A stretch of 64,000 bases of DNA from Eulemur rufifrons (GCF_041146395.1 NC_090983.1:65851501-65915500); one strand, 5' to 3'; shown: positions 11,697 through 23,775, numbered from the stretch's first letter. The notes: generated from the sequence alone by a model not told the origin. Translations and numbers: made by a program.

Positions 11697-11799
11697 TACC
11701 ATATGTTTTTAAAAATATGACTAAGAGTTCAAAGCTTCAACTGAAAGCGGAGCCCACCCTTATTTGGCCTTAACTCTATAAATCTTAGCATAATGATTT

Positions 11800-11930
11800 A
11801 TGAGATAGGATAGGACATGGGTTTCGAGGTCTGAAGAATCTGCATTTGAACATTGTCTTCACCACTTATTAGCTAGCTGTAAATGTTGGGAGATAATTCT
11901 CAGTGGGTTTCTCACATTTCTGTACTTCTT
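11800..11930 (+). mobile_element. MIR SINE fragment
   Basis: The order 'ctgaagaatctgcatttgaac', 'caccacttattagctagctg' and a degraded 'ctcagtgggtttctcac' follows the MIR core on the plus strand. Divergence is high. Confidence 0.5.
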
Positions 11931-12214
11931 GCAACAGGTTTTGTATCAGATAATCTTTTCAAGGATTTTTGTATAGTGAACAATCTTTGAAGATACAGTG
12001 TCTCCTCCTAGGACAGTGGGAAGATTTGTTTGCTATCCTAGATAATAAAAACAATGTCTTTGTTGGGAGCAAAAGTTAGGTGAGTTTACGAGCAGCCTCT
12101 TATAAGATTGTGGGTTTCCTGAGCTCGGGGTTCCTCAGCTCTCAGGCCTGCTGTGTCTGTCATCTGCCTGGGCTGAGCCCCACTGCTTTCATGGGACTTG
12201 GAGGGCGTGGGAAA

Positions 12215-12304
12215 CTAGAGTGACCAACTGTCCTGGCTTGCCCAGGAGTTTCAATGTTAAAATCGAAACAGTCCGAGGCAAACTGGGATGATTGGTCACC
12301 CCAG
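12215..12304. mobile_element. Short MITE with GGTGACC-type termini
   Basis: About 90 bp with near-perfect terminal inverted repeats: it begins ctagagtgaccaactgtcc and ends gatgattggtcaccccag. A related element occurs at 40702-40802. The small size and absent coding sequence mark a non-autonomous DNA transposon, but I cannot name the family. Confidence 0.55.
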
Positions 12305-12539
12305 CTGGGAAACTGATGTGTATGTGATACTCATGCTGTCTGCAGTGCCATGAAAATAAAGTCCTTTGTCTCTGACCCAGGAGTCTTGTGTCTTCTGCCA
12401 GCGTGCATGAAACTGTGGCAGACCGACTCATTAGCTTGCAAGTAGAATAAAGTCTCAGACCTTTCACAGTTCCTGACATTGAGAGGTTTGGCAAGTTGCT
12501 GTTGTCGAAACTGCAAGGGAGTTTCAGCCTAGGTCTAGT

Positions 12540-12902
12540 TACTTATAGCACAAAGATCCAATTATTGAGACGATGAGGATTGCCAAGGCAGAGAGGAATT
12601 TTTAATATGACAGACATCTTGTCAGGAGAATGGAAGAAGCTGCCTCAAATCTGTCTCTCTGATTAGCAGAGTCTGTGGGCTTTTAAAGGAGAAGCATGTG
12701 CCTCTGTAACTAACAAGGGGCTACAGTGCATTAGGGGCAATTTTGGGGGGGATGGTGAATCTTGGTGTCAGCAAGTCTGCCCCAGGGCCTTTAGAATCTC
12801 AGCTCCTTTGTCTTGCAGAAAAGCTACCATTTCTGGCAAACAACTCAAAAGTTGAAGTGGTTAGTTAAGGGAGAAGATTATAAAAAAAAACACAGGGGCC
12901 AT
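12540..12902. other. Unassigned sequence before the Alu
   Basis: No gene. The block at 12590-12850 resembles decayed LTR-like sequence in composition, but I cannot assign it. It ends at the first copy of the Alu target duplication. Confidence 0.3.
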
Positions 12903-12913
12903 TGAAATTTGTT

Positions 12914-13269
12914 TTTTTTTTTTTTTTTTTCTTTTTTTTTTTTTTTTGAGACAGAGTCTCACTTTGTTGCCCAGGCTAGAGTGAGTGCCGTGGCGTCAGC
13001 CTAGCTCACAGCAACCTCAAACTCCTGGGCTCAAGCGATCCTCCTGCCTCAACCTCCCGAGTAGCTGGGACTACAGGCATGCGCCACTATGCCCGGCTAA
13101 TTTTTCTATATATATATTTTTAGTTGTCCATATAATTTCTTTCTATTTTTTAGTAGAGACGGGGTCTCGCTCTTGCTCAGGCTGGTCTCGAACTCCTGAC
13201 CTTGAGCGATCCGCCCGCCTCGGCCTCCCAGAGTGCTAGGATTACAGGCGTGAGCCACCGCGCCCGGCC
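12914..13269 (-). mobile_element. Strepsirrhine (lemur-type) Alu, dimeric
   Basis: Full-length 7SL-derived dimer in inverse orientation. A poly-T (12914 on) opens it, followed by 'gagacagagtctcactttgttgcccaggct' over about 12948-12977. The mid-linker contains 'ttttagttgtccatataat' (about 13119-13137), an insert I associate with lemur Alus. The second monomer ends in 'gtgagccaccgcgcccggcc'. The reverse of the Pol III B box, ggctggtctcgaac, is intact near 13179. Perfect 11-bp target duplications TGAAATTTGTT lie at 12903-12913 and 13270-13280. High CpG retention and the intact duplication indicate a fairly young insertion. Confidence 0.93.
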
Positions 13270-13284
13270 TGAAATTTGTTCATG

Positions 13285-13465
13285 GAGCTGGTTAAAGTAC
13301 TTCCCTAAGCCTCCATTTTCTTTACTATAAAATGGAGATAACATTTGCCTCAAAAAGTTGTGAGGGTAGGGGAAATGGGACGTGAAAAGCCTGAGCACTC
13401 TGCCCAGGACATAAGTCTCCCACAGATATTGACAGTTGCTATTTTATTACTGTAATTCTTATCAG
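13285..13465 (+). mobile_element. MIR SINE
   Basis: The segment contains the MIR core and 3' part in order: 'acttccctaagcctccattttctttac', 'taaaatggagataac' and 'gttgtgaggg', then a 'cctgagcactctgcccaggac' end. It lies just beyond the young Alu. Confidence 0.7.
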
Positions 13466-15322
13466 ATAAAATTGCTCTAATTCAATCATCTAAATCATCT
13501 AATTGCTCTAAATCAATCATTGGTTGGGTGTGGTTTGTTTGTGTATATTCTTCTCAGGGTCTTTACATAATAGAATATGTTGGATTAAGAATAATACTTA
13601 ATTGGGCATTTTTATTACCAAGATCAGACTGGTTCACAGGTGAGTCTAGTTACTGATTAAAATGTCCTGCAACTGGATGATTTAATGACCCTATATAGTT
13701 ATTGCACTTTTGTAAAGCTTTTTTGAATCTGGTAAAAGAATGTCTGATGACGTTTAATGAATGACCTTTGACCTCCTTCCTTAAAAAGTTCCAGGAAATA
13801 ATAAAATTAAAGTTCCAGTTAACGCTCTTCAGAGATTACTTACATGGACTAACATGGAAGCATTTCACTTCTATCATATAAGATAAATGCCACATATGCA
13901 CCCGTTAATCTCAGCTGCTATGGAAAACAAAATTGGAAAATAGCATTTCCATCATTATTTGTATTTCCAAAAATTTTATATATTTTTTTGTTAATATGTG
14001 ATATATTTATGGCTCTTTTTTCTACCAGTCAGAGACGATTTTCTTTAGAAGAATAAAGCAGCTCAGGTTTTCCTGATTCGGAGGACTCAGTAACAAACGT
14101 GGGTAGTCTTTTGCTCATTTGGAGACGTGGATAATGCTCATATTTTGTGTGACAGAGGAATGTAACGTTCCTTTCATGGGTTACAAGGAAAGCATATTTA
14201 AACTAAATGTGGTTATGAGATGATTTGAAACTGTCTAGGAAAATGGATCTATTTGGGACACTATGATTATACCTCAGTTTGCCAGTTCATTTACGTGTAA
14301 GACAAGAATGACAAACAGAAATGAAAACCCAAGGCCTCTGCCTCTACTCAGATGTCATAAAGAGCGGGTAGAATTCATGCATTATTCTATTTCTGTTCTG
14401 AAATCCTGATTTCCATTTCACTTGCAGGCTCAGTTCGGTTCTCGTTGTTTTGCAAACTTGACATGAGACTCAGGAAATTCACTCCTAGGCCATCTGACTT
14501 TATCTTTTCTGAACTGGCAACTGCCTTGGTAGTTTCCTTGGATCAAACGTGAGATTTATGTCTTGATGTTTATTTGTAGGAAGCAGAAAACATTCAGAAG
14601 TGTTGCCTGGAGGAGCCAGTTAAACTCTTGATGTGACATAATCATGGGTACACGGGGCTTCCTTCTCTGGCAAGAGTTGGAAATCCTCCAACAGCCTCAA
14701 ATATTCTGTTGGATTTCGTACGTAGCAAGGAAACTAGACCCACCAATGGTGACCACTAATGCACATTTTAATTTTTTAATCTTATTTATCTTTATGGAGG
14801 TAAAACAGACATAATGTAAATACATTTTTTATTTCTGAAGAACTGTTTTTTCCTATTTTCCTTCAATTCAGCTTCTCTGGCTTCAGTCAGGAACTCCTTT
14901 CTTTATCTGCTAGTGGCTCTAGCCTCTCGATTCTGAACATACCTTTCTTAACCCCAAGGTCTTGCCTTTAGACATAGTCCCCTTTATTCTGCAGGTTCAA
15001 GGCTCTACAGTCTTGTCTTATTCCCGTGCCATTAGCCAGATGTCCGTTGGCAGCGCACATCACAGGCCTGGAGCCTCCGGCCCCAAGACTCGAACCAGGC
15101 CTGTGTGCATCCTCCTCCCTTCCTCCACAGCAGCCTCCCGGCTCCCCTGGAGGGTTGCAGGTCTGCAGCTCTGCTCTAGCTTATTTTTTTTGCCCCAGTG
15201 ACGTGCTCTCCACTGCCTCGGGAGACAGCTTTGGAGAGTGGTGACAACTGTTGAATCCTACTTCCTGGTCCAGGGCCAGGTCATGCTTGGAGGCTTAGCT
15301 TTCTGCTGCAACCCTACTCTTA
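13466..15322. other. Unassigned AT-rich sequence with a DR1 motif
   Basis: No gene and no clear repeat. 13660-13900 looks repeat-free and AT-rich and includes a perfect DR1 motif at 13762-13774. From about 14830 to 15320 the sequence becomes CT-rich and GC-richer without recognisable content. Confidence 0.45.
13762..13774 (-). promoter_or_regulatory. Perfect DR1 nuclear-receptor element
   Basis: The plus strand reads TGACCTTTGACCT, the exact inverse of AGGTCAAAGGTCA. This is two AGGTCA half-sites spaced by one base, the site class bound by HNF4, PPAR/RXR and COUP-TF dimers. A CRE-like TGACGT half-site lies 10 bases upstream (about 13747-13752) and a CArG-like 'cctatatagt' about 70 bases upstream. 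A 13-bp match is rare by chance (about once per tens of megabases on one strand), but functional evidence is absent. Confidence 0.45.
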
Positions 15323-15327
15323 GTCCC

Positions 15328-15766
15328 TGTATTTGTTTTCTAGGGTGGCTGTGACAAAGTACTACAGACTAGGTGGTTTATACAATAGAAATTTGTTGCC
15401 TTACAATTCTGGAGGGCAGAAGTTCGAAATCAAGATGCCAACAGAGCCATGCTCTCTTTGAAGGCACCAGGGAATGATCTGTCTTAAGTCTCCCTCCTGT
15501 CCTCTGGTGGCCTCAGGCATTTTGGGCTTGTGGATGGCCGTCTTCTCCTGTCTTTCTTCATGTTGTCTTCCCTCCGTGTGTATCTGCCTCTGTGTCCAAA
15601 TGTCCCCTTTTTATAAGGACACAGTCATACTGGATTAGGGCCTACTCTTTTGGTCTCATTTTAACTTGATCATTGGCAAACCGTATTTCCAAATAAGGTC
15701 ATGCTCACAGGCACTGGAGGTTAGGACTTCAACATCTTTTGGGGGGACACAATCCAACCCATAAAA
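15328..15766 (-). mobile_element. Solitary MaLR-type LTR with intact target duplication
   Basis: On the plus strand it starts TGTATTTGTTTTCTAGGGTGG and ends 'aatccaacccataaaa', so the LTR is on the minus strand. A perfect 5-bp target duplication GTCCC flanks it (15323-15327 and 15767-15771), which suits ERVL/MaLR LTRs. Landmarks include 'ctacagactaggtggtttataca', 'ttctggagggcagaagttc' and 'aacttgatcattggcaaa'. The final CA has mutated. The 'tccttttat/ataaggacac' region is the polyadenylation-side part seen in reverse. Same family group as 30023-30403 and 31075-31460. Confidence 0.75.
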
Positions 15767-15774
15767 GTCCCATT

Positions 15775-17555
15775 GCCTTTACTCTGCTTTTAGTGAAGGA
15801 CTAGAAAAGCCCATCAGGAAGCTGATCTGAGGCTCAGGCCATGACATGAATGCCTCTTGTGGATAAGGGAAAATGAGGGCTAAAATCCGCCTCGGACCCA
15901 CACCACGCCATGCGCCCTGGGCCTTCTGCTGCCCCGGTGCATGGTTGTGGCCCCCCAAGGCTTTGGCCACCCGAGGGGGGTTGCTTTTTCTAATTTGCAC
16001 CAAAGTGCTCTACAAGCTGGCTGAAGTCTCATGAGGTCAATGTCTGGTTAATTCATGGACATCTGCTATACTGAACATAGATTTTTTTTTTCCCCCCAAT
16101 TCGGTCACTTTGTACTTATACTCATGTGTAAGCTATGTAGTTTGTTTTGCTTTAAAAATGAGGTTAGCTTTTCTTTTAGTAGAAATAGCATTACTATCAT
16201 CATTTTTATGATCAGCCCAAAATTTATTTTCCATAAAATTTCAAGGTTCAGGGGAAGGAAGCGTAACAAACCTACATTGTGTGTCAGATGAATGAAGATC
16301 TAGGTAGGTGAGGTGGCCTGGCTTCCTGCCTCCCTCTCCATTCTGGTTTTACAAGCACCTCACAGGCTCAGCATACGAAAATCTGGAAGAAGCAACTGTC
16401 ACCGTTTTCTCACAGTATCCCAACTGCGGCATGAAAATTTGGAATCTGGACTTGCTCACTATTTGTAAAATTTCAAATATATTTCACTAGTAGTTTGTAA
16501 TTAAAACAGGAAATTCCATCCACCACAGCGAGAACCTCCTCTCCCAAACAGCACGATTGAGTGCTAAAACATTTGAATCACTTTTAAATCTAGTCATTGT
16601 CCATTAAATTCGTTGGACAACAGTAGCCCGGGCTCAGCTTTCTAATTCTGGAGTTTGGCAAACATGGGCCGCATCTCGGTTGTTCACTGGGGGTGGGAAT
16701 GCCAGCGCTGGAGAGACCAGCCTGCACAGCATCTGCCTTGCCATTTAGTGCTGACTCTGCCTGGTCTTCCCGTAGACGTATTTGCTGAGCATCTTTACCA
16801 AACCAGTCTCGTCCATTTGAGGGGGATGGAGACCACGTGTCCCTGCCCACAGCCTCTCCAGAGAGCTCACAGGTACAGCACTCTGGAACAGTGACCTGCT
16901 GATTTAGCAAGATCAGTGGCTAATGTGTAAATCCCGGGTTGTGCATTGTCCTGAGGACTGGACAATGTCTGTCAAAAAATTGCTTAATATGATTCATAAA
17001 AAAGTCATGGTATATCAGAGTCTGCTGTGGGGATAGAGTCAGGGGTTGATCAATGATTTTTGTCGGTATATAGCACTTTTCTAAATAAAGTCTGAGCATG
17101 TCTCCCTAATATTTTTAGATTACATACAGGATTTTTATATTACCTTTTTCTTCTACAGTGACGGTTTTTAGCCTCACAGAAGAGCCTTTTTATTTTTTTG
17201 GCTCATTAACTCACATGTTCATGCAAATATTAGAATAGAGTATTCCCAGATGATTAAATCAGAGTTCCAAAGTGACTGGTAGACAGGGCTTCACAGAAGC
17301 AAAATGAAAGTGAATATCCAAGAGACGTGTGAAAAGGACTGCGACCTTGGGAAGGGGTAGCCCGGGAGCTCCACTCCACTCTGTGGCTGTCCTGCAACGT
17401 AAGGCAGCAGGAGCTGTGGAGGGAGAGCCCTCTCAGTGCCAGTCCCCAGGGCAGGTCCCCAGGGCAGCGGAGGTCCCCAGGCAGAAACCAGGTCTAAGGC
17501 CTGCGGTGTTGGCAGTTGCAGGGTTGGGGCGTGGGGGAGGTGCTGGTGAAATACC
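15775..17555. other. Unassigned intergenic sequence
   Basis: No gene or confidently assigned repeat. A three-unit minisatellite-like stretch lies at 17441-17484 inside a GC-rich patch (about 17340-17560). Confidence 0.4.
17441..17484 (+). repeat. Short minisatellite, about 3 units
   Basis: The unit GTCCCCAGGGCAG repeats about three times, with a 5-base interruption before the last, slightly shortened copy. It lies in a local GC-rich patch. Confidence 0.55.
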
Positions 17556-17559
17556 GTAG

Positions 17560-17812
17560 GTGGAGGTAAGGACTTCAATATATTTGGGGGGACTCACACC
17601 AGTGCCTTTCCCCATCCCCTTGCCAGTTCTCAGGCTTTCATCCTTGGACCGAATCACACCCCTGGCTTTCTTGGCTGTTCAGCTCCAGACGGCAGATCTC
17701 CGGACTTCTCGGCTTCCGTAATCTCATGAGCCAATTTCCATAACAAATCTCTTAACTATCTATATATATCCTATTGGTTCGGTTTCTCTGGAGAGACCCG
17801 ACTAATACATCA
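17560..17812 (+). mobile_element. LTR-like retroelement fragment, chimeric
   Basis: The first 35 bases ('aaggacttcaatatatttggggggac') match the tail of the inverted LTR at 15328-15766. The rest contains 'tcaggctttcatccttggac', 'gacttctcggcttccgtaatc' and 'tatatcctattggttcggtttctctgg' and ends GACTAATACAT. Read plus, it resembles the 3' end of a family of old LTR-like repeats. The join of two repeat pieces suggests deletion or nested insertion. Family unassigned. Confidence 0.45.
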
Positions 17813-19439
17813 AGATAAAGTCAGTATTGTCTATTCAGCTAAATGTCCGTTTAATTTCTTCACCAGCAAATATTAAAACCCTATTTTAAAAGTGGACTTT
17901 CCAACAAGGATAATGCCTATCTGCTTTTAAGTGCGTGTGCAAAACTGTTTTAGATTATGCTTACCAGGAATGGTAATTTTAAGAAAAAAATAAAGCAAAA
18001 AGGAAAAAACTTCATTCTTTTCAAAGAGTCCACGAAATTAACAAACCATAAAACAAAATGGTAATGGAGGATATACATGAGCTAAAGGTGATGGTTCCAT
18101 GGAAATCCACAGGGCAGAAGCATACAGAGACATTTTGTTTTCTTAGCTTTTCCCTTGAGACAGGCATTACCTTTGTTTGAAAGAAATATATATGATAAGC
18201 TGCGAGAAAAGAGGGAGGCCCCAAGGGGAAAGTCAGGCACAAGAGAGAACGGGTACACTGCTTTGCAAAGAGGATGTCTGTCACTTGGCAGGCATTTGGT
18301 TAGGCATTGTGGAGAGGTTGGCTCTGCAGCCATGGGCTGTTCAAAAATGGATTTGAAGCTGGAGCAGAGCTCAAATACTCTGCACAGAATGGGGAGTAGG
18401 GAGTACGGAGGGGAATAAAAGAGGGAGAAGCCCTCTGGGGACTGTTTGGGGAAGCCTTGAGGAGAAATCCCTTCCTATAACAATTCTGTTGGGGGCAAGG
18501 CCAGAGAGAGCCTTTAAGAGAAGAGAAATACCTAATGCGCTGCTTGATTTGACCCCTCTTTGGGACCCACAAAGCTTCAGTAAAGACCAGAGAAATGAAA
18601 TCAAAATGCTAGGAGTAATGGGGTTCTTGTGATGGTCAGAGAAGGTCTGTGTTCTGCCTTCAAGTTGACCTAAACCAAGATGTAGTTAATGCACTTGGGT
18701 GAAGGGGTGGCTGACCAGTGGGCATCTTCTCTGATAAAATATGTGCTTATGTAGAAACTTGGCAGGGAGAGGCAGGGACATAAGTGGACTAAGGAGACTA
18801 ACTCTGGGAGAGCTGATGTGGATGAAATGAGGACAGAGGAAGAGGTTAGAATTCCAAAGAGAATTTGAGCAGGGAGCTCTGTCTAGATTCCAGCTCAAAT
18901 ACAAACATGAAGTGGCAAAGCAAGGTGAGGAAAGGGACAGGTGGTGCAGATCTCTCTGTGTCATTGAGACTTGAATAGCTCACACCACGAGTCCTAGAGA
19001 AACCAGGTTAAGAGGCCCAGCTAAGTAAATATCTTGGAATACCCGGGGATGAGTTTCAGCAATGTTGTTGAAGATTACCCCACTGAGCTTTGGTGAAGAC
19101 ATGGGCTATTTTCCTCCATCTGCTTTTATTTTTCTTTCTCCAAGTATGCCAAGTACATTAACCAGGTTGATGTACGAGGTAGAAAAAGGCAAGCCTGGGA
19201 CTTTTCTTCTACTCCTACTTCTTTCTCTATTCACTTCCAATTTCTGTCCAACCTCCAAAGCAGAAAGTCTCAACATTTTTGAGAATTGAGATTTTTTTAA
19301 TGTTAAAAATCTCCAGAAAAAGTGTAATAGCATTTATTTCTACTGATTAAAAAATACATTTTGTCAAAAATATTACTAATGCAATAATATTTCAATTGGA
19401 TATTTATCTTATCAATTTTAAGATCATCTAAATGCAGTT
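17813..19439. other. Unassigned intergenic sequence
   Basis: No gene. 18420-18960 has the purine-rich, antisense-L2-like look seen elsewhere ('gggaggccc...', 'agaggttagaattcc'), but I cannot align it confidently. None of the overlapping open frames at 18021-18604 resembles a known protein. Confidence 0.35.
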
Positions 19440-19885
19440 AAAAATACATGTGTTTGTTAGGATTAAATCCAACTGTAACAGAGATCTGAAACACAATGGC
19501 TCAGATAAGATAGAATTTATTTCTATCACATGAAAGTGCAGTGTGGGGGTTCCCCAGTTATTGGCAACTCAGGCTATTTCAAACTTTTGACTTCGTGGTC
19601 ACTAGAGTGTGACTTTTGTTATCACTGTCCAAGATAGAAACCTATCTAACATTTCCACATCTCAAGAAATAGGGTGGAAAAAAAAAGAGGAAGAGAAGAT
19701 GTGAAAGGCACACATCTCAGTTGTTTCTTAAGAAAATTTCTGGAAACTTTCATATAATCTTCCCCTTACATCCCATTGGCTAGAACTTAGTCACATGACT
19801 GCTTCTAGCTGCAAAGGAAGCTGGGAAATGGAGTCTTTATCCCTGGCTGTCATGTGCTCAGATAAACTGTGGACACTTTAGAAGG
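19440..19885. repeat. Ancient interspersed repeat, family unassigned
   Basis: The block contains 'gaaacacaatggctcagataagatagaatttatttct' (split across 19489-19524), 'cattggctagaacttagtcacatgac' and 'agctgcaaaggaagctgggaaatggagtcttt'. I know these phrases from a common old mammalian interspersed repeat but cannot name the family with certainty. A related copy appears at 42200-42620. Confidence 0.45.
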
Positions 19886-19889
19886 GCAC

Positions 19890-20020
19890 ATGTTTATTGG
19901 GGCAACTAGCACTTTCTGCCCCAACAGATGTGTATGATTTGCCCACAGTCACATAGCAAGTTAGGGCAGAGCCAGGACTAGATAGAAGTCAGTTCTCCCA
20001 GTTCTTCCTGCTGCCTGTTG
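19890..20020 (-). mobile_element. MIR SINE fragment, antisense
   Basis: The sequence 'gatttgcccacagtcacatagcaagttagggcagagccaggac' (19938-19980) is the reverse complement of the MIR core, with its 'gtgacc..gggcaa' segment. It is strongly diverged outside that core. Confidence 0.6.
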
Positions 20021-23000
20021 TCTGGTATCAATTTTATTCTAGTTCCTTATCTTGTCTGCTGAGTAGCATACATACCTCTATCGTGGCTAGATGCCTCTCT
20101 GGTGAATTACCAGGTTTTCTAAAATTGCCATTTTCCTTTGTGTGTGTGTATGTGCCATTCTAGTAATACATGTGATGCTGTGTGTGAGTCCTCTTTGCAC
20201 ATTTAATACCACAGAACAGAATATTCTCAAGGCATAACAGATGAGAGATTTGGGGTTTAGGATGGCCCCTGGGGCACCTAAGAAAATGCATAGGAAGTGA
20301 GGAGGTAAACGAGAGTTGGTTGCAGCTCGTGGAGTAATTCACAAGATAATCAGGACAAGCTGCATCTGGCAGAGACTGAGATGAGACCCTTGGGGTATGT
20401 AATATGGTGAAATATGTGAATAATAAAGAAAATCTTAGTGCTTGGATGATCTTTTATGTAATATACTTTGAGAAGGTGAAAAATAGTTATGATTTTTGAC
20501 TATGTTGTTGCTGTACACAGCTCAAGATTATAGATGGGAGCTTTATCATTTGAGCAGGGCACAACAACCATGGCTTCCAATTTCCTTTTCCTTTGTGCAC
20601 TATTGTGAATTAGAAGATAAAATTGGGATATCGACATTTGCAGAAACTTGGCACTCGTCCTACTTAACACCATCTTTGAAATCCAAAAAGGATGATTTAA
20701 AACTAATAAATTCTTAGCCCTTTTACAGGGCCAGGCCCTCATTTTAGAGCACAGAAAGAGGATATACATAGACTATTGCCTTATATGGTTCATCTTTATT
20801 TATGCTGAGAATTTTTAGTAGATATTTAGTTTAGCTTTGTATGCCTTTCTTCAGGAACCGGAAGTGTGGGGCCAGCTCCTGACTCTGGGTGTGAAATGTC
20901 TTCAGCTGGTTGACTGCAGCCAACATGGTGAGGAAAAGGAATCAGTTAGGGTTTAATCAGGGAATTGGAATTATTAGGAGCATTATGGAGGAAAGGATTT
21001 GTCACACAATTGTGGGACAAACTGGGAAAGTAAGGGCCTGAGAGGGGGGAATTGGAAGATCTGAGAAAAGTTGCTACTCTGCCCCTATGGTGGACAATTT
21101 GGAACTTGCAGGGGATTCTGGGAAGCCAGATACATCCAGTTGCCAGAATACGACATGAAGGAAAGCTGGCTGAAAGGTGTGGCTCTGCATAGCTATTGCT
21201 TCTGAAGGTCCACGGCCGAGAGGCTGGCGGTAGGCTATGGGATGCTGTTGGGCAGTAGTGTTGGCAGTTGGGAAAAGCTGAACACAGAGCAGGAGAGAGC
21301 AAGGAGAAGCTGGAAGCTGCTGGCACCTGTCTGTCTGTCACCTTCAGTGAATAATGGCTCCTGCTTTATTCCTGCCTTCCAAATCTTGTACAAATTCTTC
21401 TGGCCAACTCTACTTCAGAACCATAGTGGGGTTCTGGGAAACATAGTTCCAGCTAAACTGAGTTGACACAGTACACATTTCCACAGTAAAATAGCCAAAT
21501 AAAGGGGAAATCATCCTTGGTACATTTTAAGAAAATTCTAATATTAATGAGTACCAGTTTATCTAGTTCATACGTTCACAAGTACCAAAATGAGGAAGTC
21601 CTGGAAAATTCACTAGTTACAAATTATCACATGATGTTTACATTTGTATAAATATGGACTAGCTGAAAAAAAATTGCCTTTAGAATTCCCATTATAGATA
21701 TGGTTCTGGTTTCTAGTAGCTACAGGAGAAAAAACGTCCAGGAGAATTAGTTGAAACACTGACTGCTTTCCTGAGTTTGACAGAGTATCAAGAACAGAGG
21801 GCTATACTCTGCGGACCACAAAGTATCCCACGCCATTTACCAAAGCGATTTATCCCAGTAACAATTTCACTAATAGTTTCACACTTGGTGCTTATTAATG
21901 CTCATTATGGATTATTTCCTTTAGCTCCATTACGCTTTAATCTCAGCTGTTTCCTGGCACATTAGCAATATGGCAGACCACCAAAGGAAGGCTGATCACA
22001 GACTTAATGTTATGCAAAAAGTAATTTGGCCAGTGAACTGGATGGATTAGAAGACTTGAGTAGGATCTTGTTCCACTCAGAAGATGCCAGGGGGCTGTGG
22101 AATCTCAAGTGTGAACAGCCTGGACCTCTTTACAGAGTAGAGGCCTCCGGGAAGCTTTAGGTCGAGATCCTCCCGAGAAGAGGCCTGTTTAGTCTTGTTT
22201 TTCAGGAAATTCACATACCATTGGAAAGTACATGGAATGGTTTCGGCCTTGACACTCTATCTGTTCCCTCCTGGGCTCGACTAGGTAGGGAGGCACCCAG
22301 AGGTGGTGTTTCTTCTTCCATCAGCTATGCTCAGGGCTGGCTGAGGGACCCCTCCTTCTCTCCTGCCTCCCCTTTCACTCTCTTTCGCCCTTTAGACACT
22401 CCCTCCCTTGATGCTAGGTGTCCTCAGTAAGGCTTTGCTTGCCCAAGGTCACTCAGTGCTGTTTGCTCCTTAGGCTAACTTGATTGGCCAATGCTTTATG
22501 CTTCACCCTTTCCATTTTCTCTGCCCCCATACAAATAGTCCATTCCAGCGTCCCTCTGAGAACTTCCCTCAGCTAATATCACAATACTGCTAATGGGTCC
22601 AAAAATATTCAGTCAACAAGAGCCTCCTTAATGGTGGCAATCGGGTGTGTCTGGTTTCCCAGGTTTCCCTGCGAGTTCTCAATTATGCAGTCTGATGGAA
22701 AGATAATTGGGGCAAGCCTTTGGCAGTTCCCACTGGCCACCTACTCCACCTACGTGGAGAGTAAATCACAGACGTAAATATCTGTTTGGTTAATTATTAA
22801 TGTGATTGATGGTTACTGATTGCTCAAACTCAAAGGTCATAAATGTTTTGCATCTATTAGGTGCTTAATAAATGCCTGTTGGGTGAAGTAGTTTTTGAAT
22901 AGTCCCTGTCCAAGGATTTTGCCCTCTAAATCACAAAGACAAGTGGGGCACCAATATTCCAGGAAAGAGCGAGCAGAAGCTTGAGAGGAAGAGGCACAGT

Positions 23001-23555
23001 TATGCGTGGCAAGGCTGGGCGTGCGACCAGGTGAGCAGAATCCATAGCAAAGACATCTGAGGCTCAAGGCCAGGTTTTTCAGCATATCTGAGCTTGTGGC
23101 AAGATTTGGAAGAGGAGGTGAATCATTGTTAGGGTCTATCATGGAAAAGGATGGAAAAGGCCCAAGTGCAGATGTGCCAAACAAAATAATTGACGGAGAC
23201 CAACTCAGGCAGTGCCTAAAGGGGTTTAGACCATTCAAAGGGGCACATATTTTCCTAATGAATCTTGGATTTTGAGAACCCCTTTCACAGGTCCTGCCAG
23301 GGTCTCAGTCCTGCAAGGTTTAGATCCTGCTGCTCAGGTCTAGGAGGTGCAGGACAATTTGCTGCAGCATTTACATATGTAGGGTATATTTGGTGATTGA
23401 CATAGAACACTGCCTATTAAATACATTCTGCCTTTTTCACTAAACTATCCATGAGAGCAGGGACTAAGTTTTGGTACCCTTGGGTTAGCTCGTGTGCACA
23501 GTAGGAATTTAAAAATGGTGGTTATTGATGGTGTTTGGATATTTGCTTTGACCAC
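20021..23555. other. Unassigned intergenic sequence
   Basis: No gene. 20960-21470 carries phrases ('gggattctgggaagcc', 'gggttctgggaaacatagttccagc') typical of an old interspersed repeat I cannot name. 22830-22890 has an L2/MIR-like 'gcatctattaggtgcttaataaatgcctgttg' tail, and 23395-23530 an L2-like 'gagagcagggactaag' tail. Nothing else is recognisable. Confidence 0.4.
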
Positions 23556-23775
23556 ACAGTGTAGTAGAGCAAGAAGTAGACTTGGAGTGAATCTTGGTTT
23601 TGTTGGTGGGTCATCTCTAACTGTGGGCCACATACAACCTCTCTGAGCCTCAGTTTCTTCATTTATAAAATGGAGGCCTGGCTATCCTGCCTCTCTCCCA
23701 GGGTTCTTGAGAAGGTCAAGTCAGGTCATGCTTGTAAAAGTGCTTGGTCAACTCTAATACACTATAAAAATGTAA
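23556..23775 (+). mobile_element. MIR SINE
   Basis: Plus-strand MIR landmarks in order: a degraded 5' part at 23560, 'acctctctgagcctcagtttcttcatttataaaatgg' over 23637-23673, then 'gagaaggtcaagtcagg' and an 'aaagtgcttggtcaactc' end. Confidence 0.75.
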
